Source: Lentibacter sp. (lineage in GTDB: Bacteria > Pseudomonadota > Alphaproteobacteria > Rhodobacterales > Rhodobacteraceae). From it: a DNA stretch of 48,232 nucleotides. Made by a program: the position numbers and the translations under genes. The first letter of the stretch is position 1; each line of letters begins with the position of its first letter. The notes below the pieces were generated by a model. The model was not told the origin of the DNA. It searched no databases and saw only the letters and a list, made by a program, of their open reading frames with translations. Below are positions 17,334-25,522 of the stretch, piece by piece. Location of the stretch: the NCBI GenBank assembly GCA_016744435.1, contig JADGEJ010000027.1, positions 1-48,232 of the forward strand, read 5' to 3'.

Positions 17334-18671
17334 TTGCGCACCAAGATTGCCATACGCCTTGACGCTTTTTTGGAGCGCTATTTTCCTGAACGCCGTGTTT
17401 TCTTGCGGTCTGAGCAAGACACCCGTTTTGTGCGCCTGCGCCCTGCTGTGCAGGTGTTTGCGTTTTTTGGCGCCGCTGCCGTCGTGGCCTGGGCGATCAT
17501 CGCCACCGCGATTTTGCTGATGGATTCCATCGGCGCTGGCAACTTCCGCGAGCAAGCCAAACGCGACCAACAAACATATCAGGCGCGCCTCAACTTCATT
17601 TCGCGCCAACGCGACACCCGCGCTGAGGAGGCTCTGGCCGCCCAAGAACGCTTCAACACTGCGTTGCAACAAATTTCGATCATGCAGTCGCAGCTACTGG
17701 CGTCAGAGACCCGCCGCCGCGAGATGGAAACTGGTATCGAGATTGTGCAAAACACCCTGCGCACCGCGATGAACGAACGCGACACGGCCCGCGAAGAAGC
17801 TGTGAACCTGACAGCGGCGCTGCAAGACGGTGGCAACACAACGCTCTCTTCAGCCTCCGGAAGCGCGAGCAACGCAGCGCTTGATCTCATCACAGCAGCC
17901 CTGTCAGAAACCGCCGCCGAACGCGACAAAGTCATCGCCGATGCGCAAGACGCATTGTTGCAGACCGCCGAGCTCGAGCAGCGCATCGCCTTTATGAAAG
18001 ACCAGAACGACCAGATTTTTCGCCATCTCGAAGAGGCTATGACCGTTTCAGTCAAGCCACTCGACAAAATGTTTCGTGCCGCGGGCATGAGCACTGACAG
18101 CATTTTGCGCAAGGTTCGCAGCGGCTATTCCGGCCAAGGCGGCCCGCTCACGCCGCTGTCGTTTTCGACACGTGGCCAAGAGCCCTCGTTCTCAACGCAG
18201 CGCGCCAACCGGATCTTGAGCGACCTTGACCGCCTCAACATCTACCGCATTGCCGCCCAGAAAGCGCCCTTCGCAAACCCTGTAAAAGCAGGCTATCGCT
18301 TCACCTCTCCGTTCGGTTACCGCCGCGACCCCAAGACAGGCGGGCGCCGCCTGCATAAGGGCGTCGACTTCGCTGGCCCCGTGGGAACACCACTCTACGC
18401 AACCGCTGATGGCGTCGTCACACATGCCGGCTGGAGCTCTGGTTATGGCCGCTTGGTCAAGATACAACATGAGTTTGGCATCGAAACCCGCTATGCTCAC
18501 CAGTCTAAAATTCGCGTTAAAGTTGGACAAAGGGTAGTGCGCGGTCAACGAATTGGTGATATGGGAGCATCCGGACGGGTGACTGGCTCACATATTCACT
18601 ATGAAGTTCGCGTCGGCGGAAAGGCCGTCAACCCAATGATCTATATCAAGGCAGCAAACAATGTTTTCTAA
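17334..18671 (+). CDS. M23 (LytM) family peptidoglycan endopeptidase
   Basis: A 445-residue membrane-anchored protein. A short basic cytoplasmic part is followed by a membrane helix at about 37-60, a coiled coil at about 70-220, and a C-terminal LytM domain of about 110 residues. The zinc and catalytic residues are all there: HKGVD, the His of YAHQSK, and HIHYE. It should therefore be an active D,D-endopeptidase that cuts peptidoglycan cross-links. The best start is the TTG at 17334, which has GAGGAA 8 bases ahead and gives MRTKIAIRLDAFL; an in-frame ATG at 17223 would add an unlikely 37 residues. It overlaps the bactofilin gene by 11 bases, so the two are made together. Confidence 0.93.
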   Translation: MRTKIAIRLDAFLERYFPERRVFLRSEQDTRFVRLRPAVQVFAFFGAAAVVAWAIIATAILLMDSIGAGNFREQAKRDQQTYQARLNFISRQRDTRAEEALAAQERFNTALQQISIMQSQLLASETRRREMETGIEIVQNTLRTAMNERDTAREEAVNLTAALQDGGNTTLSSASGSASNAALDLITAALSETAAERDKVIADAQDALLQTAELEQRIAFMKDQNDQIFRHLEEAMTVSVKPLDKMFRAAGMSTDSILRKVRSGYSGQGGPLTPLSFSTRGQEPSFSTQRANRILSDLDRLNIYRIAAQKAPFANPVKAGYRFTSPFGYRRDPKTGGRRLHKGVDFAGPVGTPLYATADGVVTHAGWSSGYGRLVKIQHEFGIETRYAHQSKIRVKVGQRVVRGQRIGDMGASGRVTGSHIHYEVRVGGKAVNPMIYIKAANNVF

Positions 18672-19179
18672 AAGCAAAATCAACGAACCAGGCCCAAAGG
18701 CCGATGAAACGAAACCAGCAGTTGCTGACAAGGGCGCGCCTGTGCCTGCGCCGAAGCCTCAAATGCCTCCGCAAAGCGAGTTTAAAGCCTCGGCCCCTAA
18801 AGCCAAGCCGCCTGCCTCGGTTTTGTCTTCGGACCTGCACGTGACTGGCAACCTCAAGACAACTGGCGACATTCAGGTTGAGGGCACCATTGAGGGCGAC
18901 ATTCGCGCTCACCTGCTGACAGTCGGCGAAGGCGCAACTGTAAAAGGCGAAGTTATTGCCGATGACGTTGTCGTCAATGGCCGTGTCGTGGGCCGTGTAC
19001 GCGGCTTGAAAGTGCGCCTCACATCAACTGCACGCGTTGAGGGTGACATCATCCACAAAACCATCGCCATCGAAAGCGGTGCGCATTTTGAGGGCTCAGT
19101 GCAGCGCCAAGATGACCCGCTCAATGCAGGTGGCAAAGGCGCGATTCCGACAGCGGCTCCCAAGCCTGCAGCCAGCTAA
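18661..19179 (+). CDS. Bactofilin cytoskeletal protein
   Basis: A 172-residue bactofilin (polymer-forming cytoskeletal protein). A proline/lysine-rich disordered N-terminal tail of about 55 residues precedes the central right-handed beta-helix. That core shows repeating six-residue turns such as GDIQVEGTIEGDI, GEGATVKGEVIADDVVVNG and SGAHFEGSV. A short Ala/Pro-rich tail ends the protein. Bactofilins polymerise without nucleotide at the inner membrane and position peptidoglycan enzymes. The overlap with an M23 endopeptidase gene repeats the arrangement seen in Helicobacter (ccmA-csd) and other curved or stalked bacteria, so a shape-determining complex is the natural reading. Confidence 0.93.
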   Translation: MFSKSKINEPGPKADETKPAVADKGAPVPAPKPQMPPQSEFKASAPKAKPPASVLSSDLHVTGNLKTTGDIQVEGTIEGDIRAHLLTVGEGATVKGEVIADDVVVNGRVVGRVRGLKVRLTSTARVEGDIIHKTIAIESGAHFEGSVQRQDDPLNAGGKGAIPTAAPKPAAS

Positions 19180-19202
19180 GGCCACTCACAAGCTTACCAC
19201 GC

Positions 19203-19233
19203 AAGGGCATCGCATCACTGCGGTGCCCTTTTC
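19203..19233 (+). terminator. Terminator after the bactofilin gene
   Basis: AAGGGCATCGCA (19203-19214) and TGCGGTGCCCTT (19219-19230) pair over 12 bp with one G-T wobble around the loop TCAC. The stem is followed by TTC and lies 24 bases past the bactofilin stop. Confidence 0.8.
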
Positions 19234-19277
19234 ATTTGCCCATGCCAACATGCCTCAAACCCAAACTGGCCTTCAAC

Positions 19278-19475
19278 TCAGCCTTGCGCAGGCTGGAAAA
19301 CTTCCTCAACAGTCGCGTTGAAAATCCGCGCTATACGGAACGCCAGAGGCAAGCTCGGCGCATAGCGGCCTCGCTCTAGGGCATTGACCGTCTGCCGGGA
19401 GACTTCGAGTTTTGCAGCCAGATCGGCCTGCGACCAGCCGCAGCCTTTGCGCAGCTCTTGAATGCGGTTGTTCAT
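19278..19475 (-). CDS. Small XRE-family helix-turn-helix regulator
   Basis: A 65-residue Cro/CI-type repressor that is almost all DNA-binding domain: MNNRIQELRKGCGWSQADLA, then the recognition helix region VSRQTVNALERGRYAPSLP. It belongs to the group of short XRE proteins (YozG-like) that are encoded with a small membrane protein and are thought to be held or modulated by it. The start overlaps the stop of the upstream membrane protein by 4 bases (ATGA), so the pair is cotranslated. Two identical palindromes in front of the operon are the obvious candidate binding sites, so autoregulation is likely. Confidence 0.9.
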   Translation of the reverse strand: MNNRIQELRKGCGWSQADLAAKLEVSRQTVNALERGRYAPSLPLAFRIARIFNATVEEVFQPAQG

Positions 19476-19846
19476 CCGTAGCGCACTCGGCCCAGAACAA
19501 CGCCAACGGCCCATAGTGCTGCCATGACAGGCCACACAACGAACATTGACAGCTTGGGAAAGCCAGCCCCTTCAAGAAAGCCGTAACTGAATGTAATCAG
19601 TGCGGTTCCGGCAAAAGCCAGCGCCAATGCCTCAAACTGTAATTTGCGTTGCAACTCGTCCAACTGGCCAATGCCAATAACGATAACGCCACAAATGAAA
19701 ATAGCAGGCAGCATGGGGGCGAGAGAGAGCGCCACACGCGCAGCAGGACTCGCAGCGCCATCATGGCCCAGCAGCATGTTTGAAGCGATCAGTGTGGCAG
19801 CATAGGCCGCAAAGCCGATCGTTATTCGAAGATAATATTGTCTCAT
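19472..19846 (-). CDS. Small membrane protein paired with XRE regulator
   Basis: A 124-residue protein with about four membrane segments (roughly 7-24, 41-61, 73-90 and 98-118). IGQLDELQRKLQFEALALAFAGT in the middle is a conserved-looking charged loop plus helix of a kind I have seen in small proteins encoded next to YozG-like regulators. No enzyme motif is visible. GAGGTG precedes the ATG. The operator pair starts 12 bases upstream of the start codon. It probably senses or sequesters something for the XRE protein, but its function is unknown. Confidence 0.8.
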   Translation of the reverse strand: MRQYYLRITIGFAAYAATLIASNMLLGHDGAASPAARVALSLAPMLPAIFICGVIVIGIGQLDELQRKLQFEALALAFAGTALITFSYGFLEGAGFPKLSMFVVWPVMAALWAVGVVLGRVRYG

Positions 19847-19858
19847 GAGGCACCTCTA

Positions 19859-19876
19859 TGTAAAGCTTACTTTACA
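19859..19876. promoter_or_regulatory. Operator 1 of the membrane protein/XRE pair
   Basis: TGTAAAGCTTACTTTACA is a perfect inverted repeat (TGTAAAG, CTTA, CTTTACA) directly upstream of the ribosome binding site of the membrane protein gene. An identical copy lies 38 bases further upstream. It is very probably bound by the XRE protein of the same operon. Confidence 0.75.
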
Positions 19877-19896
19877 TTTCCACAAAGCCTCCAAGA

Positions 19897-19914
19897 TGTA
19901 AAGCTTACTTTACA
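19897..19914. promoter_or_regulatory. Operator 2 of the membrane protein/XRE pair
   Basis: This is a second exact copy of TGTAAAGCTTACTTTACA, centred 38 bases from operator 1. Two identical dyads flanking the likely promoter suggest cooperative repression. Confidence 0.75.
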
Positions 19915-19968
19915 CTTTCTGCCGAGACGCTCGGCATCCCCCACACGACGTAAACCGTACAAACGCAA

Positions 19969-20000
19969 AAAAAGCGCACTCAGGCTTGAGCGCGCTTTTT
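19969..20000 (-). terminator. Terminator of the fabF-mltG transcript
   Basis: AAAAAGCGC and GCGCTTTTT form the outer stem, with CTCA and TGAG pairing inside. On the minus strand the stem ends in a run of seven T. It lies 23 bases beyond the mltG stop and could also stop plus-strand transcription. Confidence 0.85.
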
Positions 20001-20022
20001 GAATAACTCGGACAATTGTGTG

Positions 20023-21177
20023 TTAGTTGCCTGCCCGCTCCGCCTCGATCGCGCGCCACTTGGCGACGTTCCGATTGTGCTCATCAAGCGTTACGGCAAA
20101 GGCGTGGCCGCCTGTGCCATCGGCGACAAAGAAGATGTAGTCGGTGCTGTCAGGGTCAAGCGCGGCTTCGATGCTGGCGCGCCCGGGGTTGGCTATCGGC
20201 GTGGGCGGCAGCGCGTCGATAACATAGGTGTTATAAGGCGTCGCCTTGCGCAACTCACTGCGCCGCAAGCCACGGCCCAACACGCCTTGCCCCTTGGTGA
20301 TCCCGTAGATCACGGTCGGGTCAGTCTGAAGCTTCATGCCTTTGTTCAGGCGGTTCACAAACACGCTCGCCACTTGGCGCCGCTCTTCGGCCACGCCTGT
20401 TTCTTTCTCGATAAGTGACGCAAGAACAAGCGCCTCCTCAGGGCTCTTCACCGGCAGGCCCTCAACGCGACTTTCCCAAGCTGCGGCCAGGATAACGTCT
20501 TGGCGCTTAGACATCTCAGCCAACAAGTCAGCGCGCTTCTCGCCCTTCTTGAACTCATAGCTCTCAGGCGCAAGGCTGCCTTCGTCGGGCACGTCAGCAA
20601 CCTTACCCTCAAGCAAAGATACGCTCTTAAGCCCCTCAACGATTTGCCAACTCGTGACACCTTCGGCAATGGCAACGCGGTAGCGCGTGTCACCTTGCTC
20701 AAGCACATCGGCGTAGGCCTGAGGCGCTTCGTCAGCGGCGGGGTCAAACTTCGCCTTCTCGACAAACTTGCTGGTGGCAGGGTCAAGCTCGCGAACAATC
20801 GTGCTCAGACGGGTGACGCCGATGCGATAAACAACTTCTGTGCCGCAGGTCGAAGCGCCGCCCTTTGTGATGATCTGCGCGATTTCAGCCATGCTGGTAT
20901 GCGCTGGCACCAAATAGCTGCCCGCCTTGAGCTTGCTGGTCTGGTCGGCGTAATCCATCCCGACGCGCAGCAGCAAACCTGACGAAACAGCGCCCTGCTC
21001 TACCAGATCTTCCGAAACGCGTGACACGTTGCTGCCCCGTTCGACACGCAGGCAGATCTGCTGATCAAGCGGGCCTCCGGCGCTGTACTCGCCCTGTCCC
21101 CAAAGGATGACTCCAGCCAACAGAAAAATGCCGACAATCAACATTGTCAGCGCGTTTGACGCAATGTGCCGCCACAT
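20023..21177 (-). CDS. mltG: Endolytic peptidoglycan transglycosylase MltG
   Basis: MltG (YceG family), 384 residues. It is an inner-membrane lytic transglycosylase that cuts growing glycan strands and is thought to set their length. A single N-terminal membrane helix lies at about 8-27. A LysM-like region follows, and the catalytic domain contains the glutamate of LASLIEKETGVAEERR and the motif LQTDPTVIYGITKGQGVLGR. The start at 21177 (MWRHIASNALTML) has AAGGTGG before it; in-frame codons further upstream lie within fabF and give a nonsense N terminus. It follows fabF after only 4 bases, the same order as in many proteobacteria, so it is coexpressed with fatty-acid synthesis. Confidence 0.95.
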   Translation of the reverse strand: MWRHIASNALTMLIVGIFLLAGVILWGQGEYSAGGPLDQQICLRVERGSNVSRVSEDLVEQGAVSSGLLLRVGMDYADQTSKLKAGSYLVPAHTSMAEIAQIITKGGASTCGTEVVYRIGVTRLSTIVRELDPATSKFVEKAKFDPAADEAPQAYADVLEQGDTRYRVAIAEGVTSWQIVEGLKSVSLLEGKVADVPDEGSLAPESYEFKKGEKRADLLAEMSKRQDVILAAAWESRVEGLPVKSPEEALVLASLIEKETGVAEERRQVASVFVNRLNKGMKLQTDPTVIYGITKGQGVLGRGLRRSELRKATPYNTYVIDALPPTPIANPGRASIEAALDPDSTDYIFFVADGTGGHAFAVTLDEHNRNVAKWRAIEAERAGN

Positions 21178-21181
21178 AAAG

Positions 21182-22441
21182 CTAGACCACCTTCTTAAAG
21201 ACAACCGAGGCGTTGGTGCCGCCAAAGCCAAAGCTGTTGGAGAGAGCCACGTCGATCTTGCGTTCGCGCTTGGCGTTTGGTGCAAGATCAAGCTTGGTTT
21301 CCACCGCAAGGTTATCAAGGTTGATCGTCGGCGGTGCGACTTGATCGCGGATCGCAAGGATCGAGAAGATCGCCTCGATCGCGCCAGCGGCCCCCAGCAA
21401 GTGGCCCGTTGACGACTTTGTCGAAGACATCGTCACGTCGCTCGCGGCGTCACCAAGCAGCCGCTCAACCGCGCCGAGCTCAATGGTGTCAGCCATTGTC
21501 GAGGTGCCATGCGCGTTGATGTAGTCAACGTCAGCAGGCTTAAGGCCCGCGTTGTTAAGCGCTGCTGTCATCGAGCGGAATCCGCCGTCGCCATCTGCTG
21601 AAGGCGCTGTGATGTGGTAAGCGTCGCCTGACAGGCCATAGCCGCCAACTTCCGCATAAATCTTGGCACCACGCGCAACAGCGTGTTCATATTCTTCAAG
21701 CACAACAACGCCTGCGCCCTCGCCCATGACAAAACCGTCGCGGTCAGCGTCATAAGGCCGTGAGGCTTTCGCAGGGTCGTCAGCTCGCTGTGTTGAGAGC
21801 GCTTTACAGGCGTTAAAGCCCGCGATCCCGATTTCGCAAATCGCCGCTTCTGCACCGCCTGCGATCATAACATCGGCGTCGCCATGCTGGATCAAGCGTG
21901 AAGCATCGCCAATCGCATGTGCGCCCGTTGAGCACGCCGTGACCACCGCGTGGTTGGGGCCTTTGAAGCCATACTTGATGCTGACCTGACCTGAAATCAG
22001 GTTGATCAAAGCACCGGGAATAAAGAAAGGCGATACACGACGAGGGCCTTTCTCGGCCATCATCAGTGTTGTTGCTTCGATAGACTTGAGGCCACCAATG
22101 CCAGAGCCGATCAGAACACCTGTGCGCAAGCGGCTTTCCTCGTCTTCCGGCGTCCAGCCCGCGTCTTGCACAGCTTGGCCCGCAGCCGCGATCCCGTAGA
22201 GAATAAAATCGTCGATCTTGCGGCGGTCTTTCGGCTCAACCCAGTCTTCAAAGCGGAAGGTTCCGTTCGTGCCGTCGCCATGTTTGACTTCGCAAGCGTA
22301 CTTTGTCAGCACGCGCTCAGGATCAAACTGAGTGATCGTGCCCGCCCCGCTTTTGCCAGCCAGAATGTTTGCCCAACTGTCATCCACGTTACCGCCCAAA
22401 GGCGTGACAAGTCCGATGCCCGTAACAACTACTCGACGCAT
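21182..22441 (-). CDS. fabF: 3-oxoacyl-ACP synthase II
   Basis: FabF, 419 residues, condenses acyl-ACP with malonyl-ACP in the elongation cycle of type II fatty-acid synthesis. The catalytic triad is intact: the cysteine in VTACSTGAHA, the first histidine in NAHGTSTMADTIE, and the second in STKSSTGHLLGAAG. The C-terminal SNSFGFGGTNASVVFK is the usual family ending. It starts with AAGGGG ahead of the ATG at 22441. The acpP gene upstream ends in a terminator, so fabF probably has its own promoter in the 196-base gap, though I could not pick out a convincing one. Confidence 0.97.
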   Translation of the reverse strand: MRRVVVTGIGLVTPLGGNVDDSWANILAGKSGAGTITQFDPERVLTKYACEVKHGDGTNGTFRFEDWVEPKDRRKIDDFILYGIAAAGQAVQDAGWTPEDEESRLRTGVLIGSGIGGLKSIEATTLMMAEKGPRRVSPFFIPGALINLISGQVSIKYGFKGPNHAVVTACSTGAHAIGDASRLIQHGDADVMIAGGAEAAICEIGIAGFNACKALSTQRADDPAKASRPYDADRDGFVMGEGAGVVVLEEYEHAVARGAKIYAEVGGYGLSGDAYHITAPSADGDGGFRSMTAALNNAGLKPADVDYINAHGTSTMADTIELGAVERLLGDAASDVTMSSTKSSTGHLLGAAGAIEAIFSILAIRDQVAPPTINLDNLAVETKLDLAPNAKRERKIDVALSNSFGFGGTNASVVFKKVV

Positions 22442-22582
22442 TAAATTCCCCTTCGCAACTTCACTGCCTGCTCTTACAATGCCTTGGGGCCTTGGGGCAA
22501 GAGTGCGCGTGTTTGAACACTCCGCGCCGCCCCCACAAAAGAAGCAACTAACCGCTCAAATACGGCAAGCCCCGTGCACGCG

Positions 22583-22609
22583 AAAACGGCCCGCAAAGCT
22601 GCGGGCCGT
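22583..22609 (-). terminator. Terminator of acpP
   Basis: ACGGCCCGC and GCGGGCCGT form a perfect 9-bp stem around a 6-base loop, followed on the minus strand by TTTT. It lies 29 bases past the acpP stop and would favour separate, high expression of acpP. Confidence 0.9.
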
Positions 22610-22637
22610 CTCTATAACATTTCAACCAGTTGGGCGC

Positions 22638-22871
22638 TTAGGCCGCTTCTGTGATGAATTTTACGGCGTCGCCGAAAGTCTGGATGGTTTCGGCTGCGTC
22701 ATCAGGAATCTCGATGCCGAACTCTTCTTCGAAGGCCATAACCAGCTCAACTGTGTCGAGGCTGTCTGCGCCCAGATCGTCAATGAAAGAGGCGTTTTCT
22801 GCCACTTTGTCTTCTTCAACACCGAGGTGCTCAACAACGATCTTCTTTACGCGGTCTGCGACGTCGCTCAT
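22638..22871 (-). CDS. acpP: Acyl carrier protein
   Basis: ACP, 77 residues, carries the growing acyl chain on a phosphopantetheine arm. The attachment serine is in the invariant [20 protein letters not shown], and the protein is strongly acidic as expected. The start at 22871 ([17 protein letters not shown]) has AAGGAT at the right spacing; the frame stays open for another 40 codons upstream but that part is not protein-like. It sits between fabG and fabF as usual, with its own terminator. Confidence 0.97.
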   Translation of the reverse strand: MSDVADRVKKIVVEHLGVEEDKVAENASFIDDLGADSLDTVELVMAFEEEFGIEIPDDAAETIQTFGDAVKFITEAA

Positions 22872-23097
22872 GTTTTTAATCCTTATCGTTTTAAGGCCGA
22901 AGCCTGTCTTTTGCCCACGCCCAACATGGGCTGGCGGTTTCTGATGCCCCGTAAGGAGCGGTTCGTCTCCCGCTTGGGAGGGCCCGGACACACCGGAAAT
23001 CTGCGTGGCCTATAGCACATGGTTCGGCCAAGGCAAATGCTTTCACAAGATTATCGTTCGCACAGCCCTTGGCAAGGGTGCAAGCGAAAACCAGCCT

Positions 23098-23835
23098 TTA
23101 GAGCATAGCCATGCCGCCATTCACATGCAGCGTGGTGCCTGTAACATAGGCGGCTTCTTGGCTGGCTAGGTAAAGTACAGCCGCTGCAATCTCTTCAGGC
23201 TTGCCCATTCGTGCGGCGGGAATTTGCGCGTTGATCTTGTCTTTTTGCTCGTCGGTCAGCTTGTCTGTCATCGCGGTCGCAATAAAACCGGGTGCAACGG
23301 CGTTGGCGGTTATGCCGCGGCTGGCGACTTCATAAGCGATTGATTTGGTCATTCCGACCATGCCGGCCTTAGACGCGGCATAGTTGGCTTGGCCGGGGTT
23401 GCCCGTTGCGCCGACGATTGAGCTGATGTTGATGATCCGGCCATTGCGGGCTTTCATCATCGGGCGCATGACACCGCGGCACAGGCGCATGGTTGAAGTG
23501 AGGTTCACATCAATCACGCTCTGCCACTCTTCGTCGGACATCCGCATGAATATCTGATCACGTGTAATGCCCGCGTTGTTGACCAGGATATCAACCGCGC
23601 CCATCGCCTCGATCGCCTGCTTGGGCAGCGCATCAACAGCGGCCCCGTCCGACAGGTTGCATGGTAACACATGCGCCCGCTCGCCAAGTTCAGCGGCCAA
23701 GGCCTTCAGAGGCTCCTCGCGCGTGCCCGAAAGGCCGACACTTGCCCCCGCAGCATGCAACACACGGGCGATCTCGCCGCCAATACCACCAGACGCGCCA
23801 GTCACGAGTGCGCATTTTCCTGTCAGATCAAACAT
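23098..23835 (-). CDS. fabG: 3-oxoacyl-ACP reductase
   Basis: FabG, 245 residues, is the NADPH-dependent short-chain reductase that reduces 3-oxoacyl-ACP. The cofactor loop is TGASGGIGGEIA at about 14-25. The structural motif NNAG is followed by the catalytic serine in NISSIVGATG and the Tyr/Lys pair in YAASKAG. The C-terminal VTGTTLHVNGGMAML is typical of FabG, including the buried ending. It lies between fabD and acpP. The 76 bases separating it from fabD hold two perfect inverted repeats. Confidence 0.97.
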   Translation of the reverse strand: MFDLTGKCALVTGASGGIGGEIARVLHAAGASVGLSGTREEPLKALAAELGERAHVLPCNLSDGAAVDALPKQAIEAMGAVDILVNNAGITRDQIFMRMSDEEWQSVIDVNLTSTMRLCRGVMRPMMKARNGRIINISSIVGATGNPGQANYAASKAGMVGMTKSIAYEVASRGITANAVAPGFIATAMTDKLTDEQKDKINAQIPAARMGKPEEIAAAVLYLASQEAAYVTGTTLHVNGGMAML

Positions 23836-23859
23836 GTCTCTTTCCTTTCAGTCTTGCGA

Positions 23860-23902
23860 CGTTTTCTTCGAAGAAAACGGTCAAGAAAATTCAAATTTTC
23901 TT
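23860..23902. repeat. Two A/T-armed inverted repeats between fabD and fabG
   Basis: CGTTTTCTTCGAAGAAAACG (23860-23879) is a perfect 20-base palindrome. AAGAAAATT-CA-AATTTTCTT (23883-23902) follows after three bases, with 9-base arms. Both lie in the short gap of the fab operon. They could reduce read-through from fabD into fabG or stabilise the upstream message. Similar TTTTC/GAAAA hairpins occur at 32815-32834 and 38456-38472. Confidence 0.6.
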
Positions 23903-23911
23903 ACGCCTGCC

Positions 23912-24856
23912 TCAGCCGTTAAGCGCCGTAACAGCCGCTTTCACACCCTCAGGCGTTCCAATGTTGCTGCAAGCAATGTCACGGTTGATGCGCCGCACCA
24001 TGCCTGACAGCGCTTTGCCTGCGCCGATTTCCCAGATCTCGCTGATGCCTTTTTCTGCCCCCATATAAAGCACGCTTTCGCGCCACCTTACCGAGCCGGT
24101 CACCTGATCTACCAGCAAGGAGCGGATCGTCGCGGGGTCTTCCACAGCCTCAGCCAGAACATTTGCCACGAGCGGAACGCTAGGCTTGTTGATCTCCACC
24201 TGCGCCAAGGCCTCCGCCATAACTTGCGCTGCAGGCTCCATCAGCGCGCAATGAAACGGGGCGCTGACAGGCAAAAGCATCGCCCGTTTGGCCCCGTTGG
24301 CCTTGGCCAGTTCAACCGCCCGCTCAACGGCGGCTTTATGGCCAGAAACCACGACCTGGCTTGGGTCATTGTCATTTGCCGCTTGGCAGACATCGCCCTC
24401 AGCGGCCTCCGCAGCAATGTCTTTGGCCGTCTGAAAGTCGAGCCCCAGCAAAGCCGCCATAGCGCCAATGCCTACGGGCACGGCCTCTTGCATGGCGCGG
24501 CCACGAGTGCGCAGCAAGCGCGCCGTGTCGGCAAGGCTGATCGCGCCAGATGCGGCCAGAGCGGAATACTCTCCCAGAGAGTGCCCAGCCACGAGCGAGG
24601 CCGCTGAAATATCAACGCCCTCCGCCTCAAGCGCGCGCATGGCCGCCAGAGAGGTTGCCATCAATGCGGGCTGCGCATTTTGCGTCAGGGTGAGATCGGC
24701 AATATCACCCTCCCAAATAAGCGTGCTCAGGCTTTCGCCCAAAGCCTCGTCAACTTCGTCAAACACCGCTTTGGCCGCCGGATAGGCCGCGGCCAACTCT
24801 TGGCCCATGCCAATTGTCTGCGCGCCCTGCCCCGGAAATACGAATGCTCTGCTCAT
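23912..24856 (-). CDS. fabD: Malonyl-CoA:ACP transacylase
   Basis: FabD, 314 residues, loads malonyl groups onto ACP. The nucleophile serine is in GHSLGEYSALAASGA at about residue 90, FPGQGAQTIGMGQEL opens the protein, and VSAPFHCALMEPA carries the catalytic histidine. The start at 24856 (MSRAFVFPGQGAQ) is set by GGGAGGGG; the open frame extends 36 codons upstream without protein character. It is the first gene of the fabD-fabG-acpP run on this strand. Confidence 0.97.
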   Translation of the reverse strand: MSRAFVFPGQGAQTIGMGQELAAAYPAAKAVFDEVDEALGESLSTLIWEGDIADLTLTQNAQPALMATSLAAMRALEAEGVDISAASLVAGHSLGEYSALAASGAISLADTARLLRTRGRAMQEAVPVGIGAMAALLGLDFQTAKDIAAEAAEGDVCQAANDNDPSQVVVSGHKAAVERAVELAKANGAKRAMLLPVSAPFHCALMEPAAQVMAEALAQVEINKPSVPLVANVLAEAVEDPATIRSLLVDQVTGSVRWRESVLYMGAEKGISEIWEIGAGKALSGMVRRINRDIACSNIGTPEGVKAAVTALNG

Positions 24857-24928
24857 TTTAGCCCCTCCCAATAGGTTTGAAGCAGAAATAGCCAAAAGCC
24901 CCGAGCGGCGCAATGCGCTTAGAACCGC

Positions 24929-24957
24929 AAAAAGCCGGCGCGCGCAGCACCGGCCTT
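24929..24957 (-). terminator. Terminator of the two-helix membrane protein gene
   Basis: On the minus strand AAGGCCGG and CCGGCTT pair around a GC-rich loop and are followed by TTTTT. It lies 35 bases past the stop of the gene that ends at 24992. Confidence 0.75.
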
Positions 24958-24991
24958 CCTTCACATTATCTGTTGGCTTAGTCCGTTAGGT

Positions 24992-25522
24992 TTAAGCTGT
25001 GCGCGCAAAGCTCGGGCCGAGGGCCGCACGCAATGCATCCATTTCCTCAACCTTCTGGCCAAGTGGCAACTCGACAACAGAGCGGCCTTGATGATCACGC
25101 GCAACAAACACGCCGTCACGCACATCAATTTCGCTCAGGTCATCATAATCATAAGAGGTTGAGCGAACGATGCGGCCAAACTCGTTGCGCATCACCACTT
25201 CAAGGCGTTTGGCGCGTGGATCAAGCTGCACCTCCGGCATGCGGCGGCGCACTGGCGCCATCAGCGCAAAGCCCGACGCCATCAGCGCGATGGTGATCAT
25301 AAGTTTGAACAGCATCAGGCCGCTGTCCCAAAGTGCGCCCGGCATGGCCCAAAGGCCAACCGCTGCAAGCAACAGCACCGATCCACCAAAAACATTGAAC
25401 AAACGCATCGGCGGCAAGGCCGTCATAGCGTGCTTTTCAAACGCAACTTCAGGGAAAGTGGCTGCTGGGAGAGTGGCTGTGGTTGCTGTGGCTGTCATAG
25501 GTTTATCCAATCTAGTCGACAT
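24992..25522 (-). CDS. Uncharacterised two-helix membrane protein
   Basis: A 176-residue protein that I cannot place in a named family. Residues about 1-38 are Thr/Ala/Pro-rich and cytoplasmic. Two membrane segments follow at about 42-62 and 66-88, joined by a short loop. The C-terminal half (about 95-176) is soluble and reads like a small beta-sandwich or pleckstrin-like domain: MPEVQLDPRAKRLEV, SYDYDDLSEIDVRDGVFVA, GRSVVELPLG. This architecture is common in unstudied alphaproteobacterial membrane proteins. An ATG at 25498 is an alternative start. It is divergent from the rpsF operon and has its own terminator. Confidence 0.7.
   Translation of the reverse strand: MSTRLDKPMTATATTATLPAATFPEVAFEKHAMTALPPMRLFNVFGGSVLLLAAVGLWAMPGALWDSGLMLFKLMITIALMASGFALMAPVRRRMPEVQLDPRAKRLEVVMRNEFGRIVRSTSYDYDDLSEIDVRDGVFVARDHQGRSVVELPLGQKVEEMDALRAALGPSFARTA

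Noticed and set aside
19278-19846. Membrane protein/XRE pair as a toxin-antitoxin system
   Set aside because: The membrane protein is a four-helix integral protein and the partner is a YozG-like regulator; this matches known regulator and membrane protein pairs rather than toxin families.
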